Source: Stigmatella aurantiaca
GTDB lineage: Bacteria > Myxococcota > Myxococcia > Myxococcales > Myxococcaceae
DNA length: 64,000 bases
Reading direction: 5' to 3'
NCBI RefSeq assembly: GCF_900109545.1
Contig: NZ_FOAP01000016.1
Span: 142,076 to 206,075, forward strand
Positions 44,237-53,104 of this stretch are shown one piece after another (positions within the stretch are counted from its first letter, which is position 1; each line of letters starts with the position of its first letter). The position numbers and the translations under genes are program-made. The notes beneath the pieces are model-generated. The model saw only the letters and a list, made by a program, of their open reading frames with translations. It ran no database searches and had not been told where the DNA came from.

Positions 44237-45844
44237 ATGAGCGACGACGCGACACCGTCCCCGGCGCCGGGCTCCCATGGCCCGCTCGGCCCCCTTGCCC
44301 TGGCGCTCTCCGGAGGGGGCTACCGCGCAGCGGCCTTCCATCTCGGCGCGCTGCGATTCTTGGACCGCATGGACCTCCTGCGCGACGTCGTCGCGTTGTC
44401 CACCGTGTCTGGCGGCACCATCACCGGAATGGCATGGACCGTCAGCCTGCTCGACGGAAAACCCTTCCAGGAGTTCTACGAGACCTACGCCTCCTACTTG
44501 AAGCGGACGAACGTGATCCACGAGGCGCTGGAAGGACTGACCGCCCACCGGGAGCACGGCAGCCACGCGTGGGCCAGCCTCATCCGCTCCGCCGCGGACG
44601 TCTACGCGCGGCCGGACCTGCTCGGTGACCGCCGTTTCGGCGAGCTGCTCGACACGGACAAGCTCCCCCTGCAGGAGGTCATCTTCAACACCACCGAGTT
44701 CCATTCCGGGCTCGACTTCCGCTTCCGGCGCAGCGCCCAAGCCCTGGCGCCCCTGGGCAACATGCAACACCGGTTGCCCCGCTCCGTGGCGCAACACGTC
44801 CGTCTGGCGGACATGGTGGCCGCCTCCTCGTGCTTCCCTGGGGGGTTCGAGCCCCTGGTCTTCCCGCAGCAGTTCCACTGGCCGCCGGACTACCCGCTTC
44901 CGGCGGCGCTCCAGGAGCTGGGGGCGGACTTCGAGCATGGGCTGCCGTTGATGGATGGCGGCATCTACGACAATCAGGGGATCGACAGCCTGCTGCTCGC
45001 GTTCCGAGCCGACGCTCCCCCGGCCTTGATCATCTCGGATGTCAGCACGGAGGTGAGCGAGATCTACAACGTCCCCAAGAACCCGACGCGCCGGGGTTGG
45101 GTGTCGCTGCAGGGCATCTACTGGATGGGCTGGGGGCTGTTCGTGCTGGCGATGGTGTCCGCGCTCATCCTGGCCTGGAACGGAGCCTCCGCCGCGCGCA
45201 TGGGCGACTGGACATGGAAGGACTCCTTCCTGTACCTCGTCCCGAGCCTCCTGAGCGCGGCCGTGGCCTCGGGGCTGTTCTGGGTCCGCCGCCGCCTGGG
45301 TGACATTGATGCCTTGCTCCGCAAGCAGGTGGAGGTGGACGCCTGGCCGTCATTCCGGAAGCTGACGGTGAACGAGTTCTCACAAATGCTGGCGCTGCGC
45401 ATTGGCTCCCTGCTGGCACTGACTTCCAGCGTGTTCATGAAGCGGGTGCGGGGCCTCATCTTCAAGAACCTGTACCGGACCCCGGCGTATGCGGGACGGC
45501 GAATCTCGAACCTGATCTCCAAGCTCTGCACGAACCAACCCGCCCTGTTCGCCGAGCACCCCTGGATGCAGCCCAAGCCTCACCTCGTGCAGTTGGGACA
45601 GCAGGCCTCCCAGATGCCCACCACGCTCTGGTTCACCCAGGATGAACAGTTCGTGACGGTGGAGTCCGCCGGAGAGGCCACCCTCTGCTACGTGCTGCTG
45701 CGCCACATCCTCAGGCACCACAAGGGCCTGTACGAAACGGAAGGGCTCCCCCTCGCCGGCCTTTTCGGACGGCTCCGGAAGGAATGGGCGGTGTTCAATC
45801 AAGAGGCGTCTGCCTCCGGCGGCCAGCCCAAGGGGGCGGCTTGA
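44237..45844 (+). CDS. Patatin-like phospholipase with two membrane helices
   Basis: 535 residues. The patatin core: oxyanion GGGYRAAAFH (26-35), nucleophile Ser58 in STVSGGT (the usual GxSxG is VSGG here) and the catalytic Asp in MDGGIYDNQG near 239. Unusually, two TM helices (about 295-320 and 332-352) interrupt the chain, followed by a cytoplasmic or periplasmic C-terminal domain with GRRISNLISKLC. It is long for the family. A CTGGAGTTCGATC start site supports 44237. It is followed by an overlapping gene (TGATG) for a membrane protein, so the two probably act together. Confidence 0.85.
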   Translation: MSDDATPSPAPGSHGPLGPLALALSGGGYRAAAFHLGALRFLDRMDLLRDVVALSTVSGGTITGMAWTVSLLDGKPFQEFYETYASYLKRTNVIHEALEGLTAHREHGSHAWASLIRSAADVYARPDLLGDRRFGELLDTDKLPLQEVIFNTTEFHSGLDFRFRRSAQALAPLGNMQHRLPRSVAQHVRLADMVAASSCFPGGFEPLVFPQQFHWPPDYPLPAALQELGADFEHGLPLMDGGIYDNQGIDSLLLAFRADAPPALIISDVSTEVSEIYNVPKNPTRRGWVSLQGIYWMGWGLFVLAMVSALILAWNGASAARMGDWTWKDSFLYLVPSLLSAAVASGLFWVRRRLGDIDALLRKQVEVDAWPSFRKLTVNEFSQMLALRIGSLLALTSSVFMKRVRGLIFKNLYRTPAYAGRRISNLISKLCTNQPALFAEHPWMQPKPHLVQLGQQASQMPTTLWFTQDEQFVTVESAGEATLCYVLLRHILRHHKGLYETEGLPLAGLFGRLRKEWAVFNQEASASGGQPKGAA

Positions 45845-46758
45845 TGTGGGCTGCGGTGCTCCTCGCGCAGCTCTACGCGGCGCATGACGGGCTCGCGCTG
45901 GCCCCCAGCGGGCCCAGGCTGGAGCCCGTGGCCGCCCCCGTTGCCGGGCGCGCCTCGGGAATCGATGACCCCGTGAACCTGCTGGATGCCCAGGCGCGCG
46001 CGCCCCGATGGACGCAGACGTCCGGCCTTCCTCCGCTGAGCCCCGGCGCTTCGATTTCATGGAAGCTCGCGGCGGCGGCGCCCCTGCCGGTGGCCCACGA
46101 TGATTCCGGGCGGCCGGACACGGCAGGCGCCAGCACCGCGAACAGGCAGCAACGGAGTCCGAGCGAAATCGCCACCGCGCGCCAGGCATCGCGCGTGCGC
46201 CTATTGATAGGCGCCTACGCCCCGTTGATGGGGCTGCTCTGGTTCTGGCTGACCTTGCGCGCGCTGGTGGTCGACCGCCGGGGCGCCTGGGTCCGGCTGA
46301 TCGTGGTGTGCATCCTCGGTTCGCCCTGTGCGACGGCGCTGCTCGCGCTCGCCGCCGCGGGCGCCTTCACCTCCATGCGGGACAAGTTCCACCCGGGCAT
46401 TGCCGCGTTCATCGGATGCCTCGCCGGTGCCGCGCTGGCCTTTCTCGCGGTCGAAGGGGTGGCCAACCCGACCTTCAAGGATCGACGGGGCCGCCGCCAC
46501 TCCCGCCTCAGCCTCCGCGAGCCCTCCCTGCCCCTGCGGTGGCACACCCCTGGGCGGATGCTGTGCCGGTGGGGGCTGGCAGGGGTAGCGCTGGGCTGCG
46601 GTGTCCTGAGCGTCGCCTTCGGCTTCATGGGGGCCCCCCTGGCGGCGATCGAGACGGGTGGCCTCCAGCCCACGCACGTCGCCACGGGCCTTGCCGTCGC
46701 GGCCGCGCTCGCCGGCCTCGGCAAGGTTGCCGCCATCGAGCTCCGCCGGACACGGTGA
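45844..46758 (+). CDS. Hypothetical membrane protein coupled to the patatin
   Basis: 304 residues; no family recognised. The first 115 residues are soluble and rich in Ala/Pro; then come about five hydrophobic helices (around 122-140, 153-180, 185-205, 240-262 and 278-297). A KDRRGRRHSRLSLREPS loop is positively charged, probably cytoplasmic. The start overlaps the patatin stop as TGATG, so translation is coupled. It may anchor or regulate the lipase. Confidence 0.7.
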   Translation: MWAAVLLAQLYAAHDGLALAPSGPRLEPVAAPVAGRASGIDDPVNLLDAQARAPRWTQTSGLPPLSPGASISWKLAAAAPLPVAHDDSGRPDTAGASTANRQQRSPSEIATARQASRVRLLIGAYAPLMGLLWFWLTLRALVVDRRGAWVRLIVVCILGSPCATALLALAAAGAFTSMRDKFHPGIAAFIGCLAGAALAFLAVEGVANPTFKDRRGRRHSRLSLREPSLPLRWHTPGRMLCRWGLAGVALGCGVLSVAFGFMGAPLAAIETGGLQPTHVATGLAVAAALAGLGKVAAIELRRTR

Positions 46759-46784
46759 GGCCATGAACACGGGCGCGCGGCCCT

Positions 46785-47378
46785 TCACCCCGAGACGGCC
46801 CTCCTCACCGCCGGACGCTGCGTGTGGCGCTGGACGTACTCCACCAGCCGCGGATGCCCGTCGAGCCGCTTCAGCGTGTGGGCCAGGTGGAGAATGGACG
46901 CCATCACGGCATCGGCGGCGGTGAACGTCCCTCCCACGAGGAACTCCCTGCCGCCGAGGCCGGCCTGGAGGACGTCGAGCAGGGCCGCGAGCCGGGTTCT
47001 GTGCTTCGCGAGCGCCTCCTCCGCCTCGGGCCGCTGCGCGTGCCTGTAGAACACCATCACTTCGGGGTCGAGGCTCACCTCGGCGAAGGCCATCCATTGG
47101 TAATAGGGGCCGCGCTCCGCGGAGCCCACCCGCGGCGCCAAGCTCTTCTCCGGGAACCGGTCGGCCAGATGGAGGCAGATGGCCAGCGATTCCCCCAGCG
47201 TGACGTCCCCATCCACCAGGGCAGGGACTTCGCCCAGCGGATGCACCGCCAGGTAGGCGGCGGTGGTGTTCTCCTGTCGAGCGAGGTCGAGCTGGATCAG
47301 CTCGTAGGGCACCCCGAGTTCCTCCAACAGCCAGCGGGCACGCACCGCCCGGGTTCGAGGGGCAAAGTAGAGCTTCAT
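46785..47378 (-). CDS. Glutathione S-transferase
   Basis: 197 residues. The N-terminal domain reads MKLYFAPRTRAVRARWLLEELG, with PLGEVPALVDGDVTLGES (cis-Pro and ES contact) near 48-65, and a C-terminal helical domain with FLVGGTFTAADAVMA (the N-capping box) near 145. AGGAGCGCCCAC precedes the ATG. It diverges from a LysR gene, the classic regulator-target layout. Related in fold to the GST at 43509, but a different subgroup. Confidence 0.88.
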   Translation of the reverse strand: MKLYFAPRTRAVRARWLLEELGVPYELIQLDLARQENTTAAYLAVHPLGEVPALVDGDVTLGESLAICLHLADRFPEKSLAPRVGSAERGPYYQWMAFAEVSLDPEVMVFYRHAQRPEAEEALAKHRTRLAALLDVLQAGLGGREFLVGGTFTAADAVMASILHLAHTLKRLDGHPRLVEYVQRHTQRPAVRRAVSG

Positions 47379-47459
47379 GTGGGCGCTCCTGAGGGTCGTG
47401 GGAGGTAGCAACATGCAGCGGACCGGGCGCCCGGACAATCCAGCCCCGGGTGGACGCAT

Positions 47460-47478
47460 TGTCAGGCTAGGCTTGACA
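47460..47478. promoter_or_regulatory. LysR-type operator candidate (T-N11-A dyad)
   Basis: TGTCA-N9-TGACA, just before the lysR ATG at 47482 and between the divergent genes. The arms are perfect inverted repeats, the usual LysR binding arrangement. Confidence 0.5.
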
Positions 47479-47481
47479 GTC

Positions 47482-48381
47482 ATGGTCTCACCCGCCGACA
47501 TGGTGCTCTTCGCCGCGGTCGTCCGTGAGGAGAGCTTCACCCGGGCCGCGCGCCAGCTCGGCCTCACCAAACAGACGCTCAGCGAGCGCATCCGCAAGCT
47601 GGAGGAGCGGCTCGGGGTCCGGCTGCTGGAGCGGACGACGCGGCGCCTGCGGGTCACCGGGGCCGGAGCAACGTACTACGAGCGCTGCTCCGCCATCGCC
47701 GCGCAGATCGACGAGGCGAACCGTGAAGTGCAGCAGCGGCAGGCGGAGCCCACCGGCCTGCTTCGGGTCTCCTCGCCGATGCTCTACGGGCGGCGCTACC
47801 TAACCCCCGTGATTTCGGAGTACCTCGCCCGCTACCCCCACGCGCGGGTGGAGCTGGTGCTGGCGGACCGCCGCGTCCACCTCATCGAAGAGGGGCTGGA
47901 TGTCGCGATTCACATCGGCCCGCTCGACGACTCGTCGCTCGTGGCGCGCAAGCTCGGCGAGGGGCGGGTCCATTTCGTCGCGAGCCCCCGCTTCCTGGCG
48001 AAGTACGGCACGCCAAGCGCCCGGGAGCTCCGCTCCGCGCGCTGCATTGGCTTCAGTGCGTTCGAGACCTGGGAAGCCGAGGGGGTGAAGTCTCGAATCG
48101 ATCCAGTGCTGACCGTGAATGACCTCGAACTGGCGTGCGAGGCGGCGATCGCCGGGGTTGGCATTGCGCGCGTCCCGGACATCCTCTGCCGGGACGCCGT
48201 CGGTGACGGCCGGTTGAAGATCCTCTTCGGTCCCAGGCCCGCGATGCGCAGGGCCATCCACGTTGTCTACCCGAGCCGGGTGAGTCTTCCCTCAAAGGTC
48301 CGGCTCTTCGTGGATGCCCTGGCAACGCTGGCCGAGCCGAGGGGTCCGCTGCCCAGCGGCTCGCGGCGAAAGCGTTCGTGA
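47482..48381 (+). CDS. LysR-type transcriptional regulator
   Basis: 299 residues. The wHTH is clear (ESFTRAARQLGLTKQTLSER within residues 15-45), followed by the effector domain (LRVSSPMLYGRRYL, DLELACEAAIAGVGIA). It belongs to the group close to CrgA/AphB-like regulators of oxidoreductase and GST genes. A dyad lies 3 bp before the chosen ATG; autoregulation is likely. Divergent with the GST at 46785, its probable target. Confidence 0.87.
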   Translation: MVSPADMVLFAAVVREESFTRAARQLGLTKQTLSERIRKLEERLGVRLLERTTRRLRVTGAGATYYERCSAIAAQIDEANREVQQRQAEPTGLLRVSSPMLYGRRYLTPVISEYLARYPHARVELVLADRRVHLIEEGLDVAIHIGPLDDSSLVARKLGEGRVHFVASPRFLAKYGTPSARELRSARCIGFSAFETWEAEGVKSRIDPVLTVNDLELACEAAIAGVGIARVPDILCRDAVGDGRLKILFGPRPAMRRAIHVVYPSRVSLPSKVRLFVDALATLAEPRGPLPSGSRRKRS

Positions 48382-48502
48382 GGAGGCGCCCCCTCCCAGA
48401 GGAAACACCAGGAGGCAATGGCTCATCTACCGCTCGCCCTCAAGCGTCAGAGCACACGGGCTCCGGCGCTCGCCATCCTCCATCCCCCGTCGGGGGACTT
48501 GC

Positions 48503-49180
48503 TCACCGCGCCTTGAAGAGCAGCGTGTCTGGCTGGCCCCCTACGTACTCCTCGACGCGGAGCACGAAGTCCCGGATGTCTGGCACGGCATAGGTGACGG
48601 TCAGCTCGGCCACCGGATTCTTGCGCTTGCGCTTCTGGTCCCAGAATGAGAACGGGTACCGCGCCATCGGCAGGAAGGTGTCCGGTCCACGCGGCCAGGG
48701 GAACGGCTTCGTCGCCCCACTGTTGCGGGGCGACAGCAGGACACGCGCCTCATGGAGGGCCAGCAGCCGCGCGGTGTCCACCGTCAGCACCGTCTGCCGC
48801 TTGTCACGGTACGCCCGGGCCTTGAGAAGCTTCATGAGCCGCTCGTGGCTGACCCAGAAGAACACCCTGGCGTTGAGGAGCTGGTACCAATCCGCTGGAG
48901 ACAGCCCACCGCTCAGACTTCGCAGAAGCCCCGCGTCACTCATGGGTTTCTGGTCTCGAATGACCGCGGTCCCGTGCCGGGGGTGATGGAGCGTGACGGA
49001 CTCGGGCCGATGCCGTGCTTCCAACGCCCTCCGCCGCTCGCCCCTCACCTCGAAGAGATCCAGGAGCGCCGAGGTGCTCAGCAGCCCATGACGCTGGATG
49101 CTCGGCCAGCTCCCTGCCTCCGCCATGTGGAAGAGGAGGGGAAAACGCTCGGAGAAGGCCTCCGCACGAATGCCTGTCAC
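48503..49180 (-). CDS. DUF7002-like protein
   Basis: 225 residues. The blocks FHMAEAGSWPSIQRHGLLSTS (N-terminal), TAVIRDQKPMS (near 85), DWYQLLNARVFFWVS (near 110) and TVDTARLLALHEARVLLSP match the DUF7002 family as I recall it. The H...I..HGLLS start resembles the beginning of ADP-ribosyltransferase-like folds such as DarT, so a toxin or nucleic-acid-modifying role is possible, but this is inference. The GTG at 49180 overlaps the stop of the upstream gene as GTGA, with AGGAGG upstream. Last gene of the operon. Confidence 0.7.
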   Translation of the reverse strand: MTGIRAEAFSERFPLLFHMAEAGSWPSIQRHGLLSTSALLDLFEVRGERRRALEARHRPESVTLHHPRHGTAVIRDQKPMSDAGLLRSLSGGLSPADWYQLLNARVFFWVSHERLMKLLKARAYRDKRQTVLTVDTARLLALHEARVLLSPRNSGATKPFPWPRGPDTFLPMARYPFSFWDQKRKRKNPVAELTVTYAVPDIRDFVLRVEEYVGGQPDTLLFKAR

Positions 49181-50811
49181 CACAACCTCCTGTCGAGAAT
49201 GTGCCGAAAGCCCCAACCCATGGACAGGAGCGACACCGGAGCCTGAGCGACCCGCTCGATGCCTTCGATGAAGCGGTGCGCCTCGGGGGTCAATTGCGCG
49301 AAGCGCCGGGCGGACCGGTTGCTCGCGGAGAGGTAGTCCAGGAAGGTCAGCACCACGTCCGTGGGGGCGTTGAGCGAGGCGGCCTTGCGCAGCAAGACCC
49401 AATCGAACTCGGAGACTCGCCGCTGACGGTTCGTCGTCGAGGTGCGCTCCTGCGTCCGCAATTCGTCCAGAGGCAAGCCCGAGCGCCGGGCGATCTCCTC
49501 CCAGGAAAGTTCTCCGGCCATGGGGCCCGAGGTGCCATTGCCTTCATCAGGGTTTTGCACCCGGATGGGATAGGTGCGGCACACCAGGAGCGTCTTCCGC
49601 ACCCGTCCTGGAGCGATGCCGGCCTCCGCCAGACACCCGCTCGCCGTCGTATCCCGCGACGTCACATACGGATAATCCCCATGGTGCAAACTCAAGCCCG
49701 CCCCCTGGGTCCCCTCGACAAGGACCCTGCCCCCACGCGCATAGGCATCCTCCAGCACCTCCCTCGTGGGACGGAGAAAAGGCCCGAGCTCCTTCAGGTC
49801 CTTCGCAAGCCGGACCGGTGGCTCCGCTGCCGTCCGCAGCACCTTGCGCGCCGTCGCGGCCCCCACGCCGCGTGCCGTCGACGCGATTTGCTTTCGCAAG
49901 GACTCTTCCTCGAACGTGACGTCCGAGGGCTCGATGACGAGCGCGTGGGGATCGATGAAAAGCCGCCCCGGCTCAAGGCGACAGTCGGCGATCTCCTGAT
50001 GAAGCACCCTTAGCGAGAGCGTGGAACCCGGGCCCAGCACCACCCGCGCCCGGGACGCCGCCCGCGTCCCCGATGGAAGTTGGTGAAAGGTGTAGTGCCC
50101 CAGCTCCTCGTACACGCGATGCCCGGCATTGGGCCCCCCCACACGGACCAGGACGTCGTATTCGGGCGCGAGAAAGGCGGCGATCTGCCCCTTGCCCTCG
50201 CTTCCATACTGGCCTCCGACCAGCACGTCGACGAGCCGTTCCACATCCCGGCCAAACAGCCCGAACAGGCATGCGGCCTGGACCGTCACGGCCTCGGCGG
50301 AGTGCCGCTGGGTGTCCAACACCAGATCCGCGATCTCTGCGAGCCCTTCCACCCCGCGCTCCGTGGTGTCGGCGCGGGCCTCGCCGAACGAGGCGCGCTC
50401 GGGATCCGACACCGCGTGCGAGCGCCGCCGCTCGTATCGCGCCTCCAGTTCCTGCGCTGGCGCGGACACGTGCACATGCATCACCTGGGCCCCCAGGGCC
50501 CTTCTCAGGGCCTCTATCTGGGAGGCGATGCGGACAGAATCCACGATGAGTGGACGAGGAGGGCCTTGCTGCCGCCCAAGAAACTCCTTCACGCTGTCCG
50601 CCACCCAGCGCCCATCCGTTTCCCGATCCAGCGCCGCGCCCGCCTCCTGGAGCGAGCGCCGGTCCCCGCCGCGCTCCCCCAAACGCGCGAGCAATAGCTC
50701 GCGCGTGCTGACACGAAGTGCTCCGTGGCGATCGACGAGTCCCTGGGCGAGGGTGGTCTTGCCCGCCCCCATCGGACCCGAGATGACCAGAACCCGCGCT
50801 CCCGCTGACAT
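49177..50811 (-). CDS. Nucleotide kinase-PurZ-like (adenylosuccinate synthetase-like) fusion
   Basis: 544 residues. Residues 1-185 are a P-loop nucleotide-kinase-like domain (ISGPMGAGKTTL, residues 10-21). Residues 196-544 are an adenylosuccinate-synthetase homologue: GGQYGSEGKG (199-208), NAGH (228-231), VEGTQGAGLSL (365-375), YPYVTSRDTT (380-389) and a TTNRQRR aspartate loop (459-465). The catalytic Asp13 of PurA (GDEGKG) is Ser204, as in phage PurZ and archaeal PurZ0, which use dGMP instead of IMP. Also PurZ-like are SLHHGDYPYVTSRD and CLAEAGIAP. Inferred role: makes an aminoadenine (succino-) deoxynucleotide or a signal. GGGAGG precedes the ATG. Confidence 0.78.
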   Translation of the reverse strand: MSAGARVLVISGPMGAGKTTLAQGLVDRHGALRVSTRELLLARLGERGGDRRSLQEAGAALDRETDGRWVADSVKEFLGRQQGPPRPLIVDSVRIASQIEALRRALGAQVMHVHVSAPAQELEARYERRRSHAVSDPERASFGEARADTTERGVEGLAEIADLVLDTQRHSAEAVTVQAACLFGLFGRDVERLVDVLVGGQYGSEGKGQIAAFLAPEYDVLVRVGGPNAGHRVYEELGHYTFHQLPSGTRAASRARVVLGPGSTLSLRVLHQEIADCRLEPGRLFIDPHALVIEPSDVTFEEESLRKQIASTARGVGAATARKVLRTAAEPPVRLAKDLKELGPFLRPTREVLEDAYARGGRVLVEGTQGAGLSLHHGDYPYVTSRDTTASGCLAEAGIAPGRVRKTLLVCRTYPIRVQNPDEGNGTSGPMAGELSWEEIARRSGLPLDELRTQERTSTTNRQRRVSEFDWVLLRKAASLNAPTDVVLTFLDYLSASNRSARRFAQLTPEAHRFIEGIERVAQAPVSLLSMGWGFRHILDRRLW

Positions 50812-50862
50812 TCGCACCTCCCTGTAACCGGCAAACTAGGGAAGGCGTTGTCGAGGGCCCAT

Positions 50863-50876
50863 CCCCCTTTCGGGGG
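50863..50876. promoter_or_regulatory. C5-TTTC-G5 palindrome between herA-like and purZ-like genes
   Basis: CCCCC-TTTC-GGGGG in the 73-bp gap before the fusion gene; on the minus strand it is CCCCC-GAAA-GGGGG, a hairpin with a GAAA-type loop. It may act as terminator/attenuator or as a binding site. A close copy lies at 56144. Confidence 0.4.
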
Positions 50877-50884
50877 AGTTCCTC

Positions 50885-53101
50885 TCAGTCCACGAGCAGC
50901 CGCTTCACGGGGGCGGGGTCCACGTTGATCATCAGCGGCCGCTTGAAGGAACTGAACGAGGCGATGGCTTGGCCGGGGGCGAGCCGGGGGACACGGTTCC
51001 AGAGGCTCTCGTCGATGCCGCCCATGGACTTCTGCATCCGGGAGATGACGGTGCTGTCGCTCATCTTGTGGATGATGAAGTTGTTGAGCAGACCGAGCAC
51101 CTCGTTGGGCAGGTGCTGCGGCAACTGGGTGACGAAGACGAGCCCCAACCAGCGCTTGCGGCCGCGCTTGGCGATGCGGGCCACCTGCTCGAAGAGCACC
51201 GGCATCTGCGCAATGCGGCTCGCCGAGAGGAACTCGTGGGCCTCCTCGATGATGATGAGGGCTGGATCGACGGGGCGGTTCTGCTCCTGGGCCCGCTGGT
51301 AGCGCTCCTCCTGCCGCTCCTGGAGCCCCCGGAGGATCTCGGCGATGACGAGGTTGTTGATCTGGGGCGAGTCCGTGTCCGACAGATCGATCACCGACAC
51401 CCGCCCCGGGGTCAGCATGGAGTCGTAATCCACCCCCAGAGCGCTCCCCACGTCGAAGATCTTGAGGCGCCGCAGGCGCAGGAGCCTGCCAAACAAGGCC
51501 CTCCAGCTCACCTCGCTCCGGCTGCTCTGCTCATGGACCCGGCCGAGCACCCGGGACGCATGCTCCTTGAACTCACTGTAGAGCTGAGGACCTTGGGAGG
51601 GCGCCACCTCGGGGGCCGGCTCCTCGATGCCTTCCACGGGCAGTTGGGCTTGCCGGGAGCTTCCCTTGGCTCTGGCCTTGCTCTCCGCCCTGCCCTCGCT
51701 GCTGAGGACATAGATGTATGTGCTCACGACATCCAGGAGGTGCTGGAGGGTCATGCGGGGATAGCCCGTGGAGAGTTCATCGAGTTCCAGCAACTGCCGC
51801 TGCTCGTCGGGAGTCTTCGGGAAGATCTTGAAGTCCTCCAATAACAGCTTGGTGACCTCGTAGGCCTTGTGGAAGCGCTCCTGCTGCGCGTCCGTCATCT
51901 CAAGAATCTCCGCGATGGCGTGCGGGGAGAGCTTCGAGAAGTTCAATGCGAAGGCATGCCGGTGCTTGTGACGGCGGTTGCGGGTGTCACGGCCCGTCAG
52001 GTGATGGATGTGCAGATCCTTCACCCCCTCGGGCCGCTGCTTCCTGCGCGTGAGGGCCGCGAGCATCGTCGGCTCGTCCGTGGCCTGATCTACATGGGTG
52101 TATTCCCCTTCCACATCGAAGACGATGGTGGCGACGCCCGAGGACTGGGTCCGGTGGATGAGCGTCGCGACGGTGGTGGACTTGCCCGCGCCGGTAGTCC
52201 CAATGATGCCCGTATGGCGGGGCAGGATGGATTTGTCCAAGGCGTCGATTCGCGCATCCATGTGCGCGTAGCCAACGACCATTCCCAGACACAACTCTCC
52301 CGTCATGCCGAGGACGTGCTCGCTCTCCTCGTCATCCAGCAGGAAGACCGGGCTCTTGGGACGGGGACGGTGGCCGGGGGGAATCAGCTTGCCGTCGCAC
52401 TCCTCCCCGAGGATCTCAAGCTCGGCCCGGCCATGGTAGTCGAAGGTATAGGAGAGCTTCTTGCCCTGGACGACCACCCCCACGGCGATGTTGGAGTTGG
52501 CGGCCACGGCATCCGGCTCGGAGAAGGGACCACGGACGACCACTCCCAGGTAGGAGCGCTTGTCCTCCAGGGACTTCACCCGCACGAGCGTCTGCGAGGG
52601 CAACCTGTGCAGATCCTCCCGGGTCATCAGCACGGTGATGAGGTTGTCCTCGCTCGACGCGTTGTCGAAGTGGGTGAACCCCACCGCCTTCTCGAGTTCG
52701 GGGTCCAGTCCCATCGCGGCCTCATCCGCCTGGACGCTCAGTTCGGTGAAGTCATCGAGGTCCTCCTCGGAAAGCCGCCGGTGAACCTCGTTGGGGTGGC
52801 CGCCGGGCTCCGGAGGCTGCCGGGCCCGGGGCACCGCAGGCGGTGCCGGACGGGGGGGAGGAACGGATTGCCGGGCAGGAGGGGGAGGCGCCTGGCGTAC
52901 TCCAGCGGCCTGAGGGAAGGCTGGGCCGGGTGGCCTGCCTTCCCTCAGGGTCCCCGCCGCGGCGGCCGGGCGAGGCGTTCTTTCAGGCAGGATGCCCCCC
53001 TCGGCGGAGTGCGGCACTTGCCGGGGATCACCTCCCACGGCCCGCGAGGGCTTGTGGACTGGAGCGCTCCCCGCGTACTTCGGAACATTGTCTTCTGGCA
53101 T
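50885..53101 (-). CDS. HerA-family DNA translocase/ATPase
   Basis: 738 residues. After a proline-rich N-terminal tail (1-100, disordered) comes a HAS-barrel-like part (150-260) and the FtsK/HerA ATPase core: Walker A GTTGAGKST (near 300), Walker B LIIIEEAHEF (near 615) and FVTQLPQHLP sensor region. HerA proteins are hexameric, and in bacteria often pair with NurA, Sir2 or other nucleases in DNA repair or anti-phage defence. It follows the preceding gene after 3 bp. Operon gene 5 of 7. Confidence 0.88.
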   Translation of the reverse strand: MPEDNVPKYAGSAPVHKPSRAVGGDPRQVPHSAEGGILPERTPRPAAAAGTLREGRPPGPAFPQAAGVRQAPPPPARQSVPPPRPAPPAVPRARQPPEPGGHPNEVHRRLSEEDLDDFTELSVQADEAAMGLDPELEKAVGFTHFDNASSEDNLITVLMTREDLHRLPSQTLVRVKSLEDKRSYLGVVVRGPFSEPDAVAANSNIAVGVVVQGKKLSYTFDYHGRAELEILGEECDGKLIPPGHRPRPKSPVFLLDDEESEHVLGMTGELCLGMVVGYAHMDARIDALDKSILPRHTGIIGTTGAGKSTTVATLIHRTQSSGVATIVFDVEGEYTHVDQATDEPTMLAALTRRKQRPEGVKDLHIHHLTGRDTRNRRHKHRHAFALNFSKLSPHAIAEILEMTDAQQERFHKAYEVTKLLLEDFKIFPKTPDEQRQLLELDELSTGYPRMTLQHLLDVVSTYIYVLSSEGRAESKARAKGSSRQAQLPVEGIEEPAPEVAPSQGPQLYSEFKEHASRVLGRVHEQSSRSEVSWRALFGRLLRLRRLKIFDVGSALGVDYDSMLTPGRVSVIDLSDTDSPQINNLVIAEILRGLQERQEERYQRAQEQNRPVDPALIIIEEAHEFLSASRIAQMPVLFEQVARIAKRGRKRWLGLVFVTQLPQHLPNEVLGLLNNFIIHKMSDSTVISRMQKSMGGIDESLWNRVPRLAPGQAIASFSSFKRPLMINVDPAPVKRLLVD

Positions 53102-53104
53102 GAT

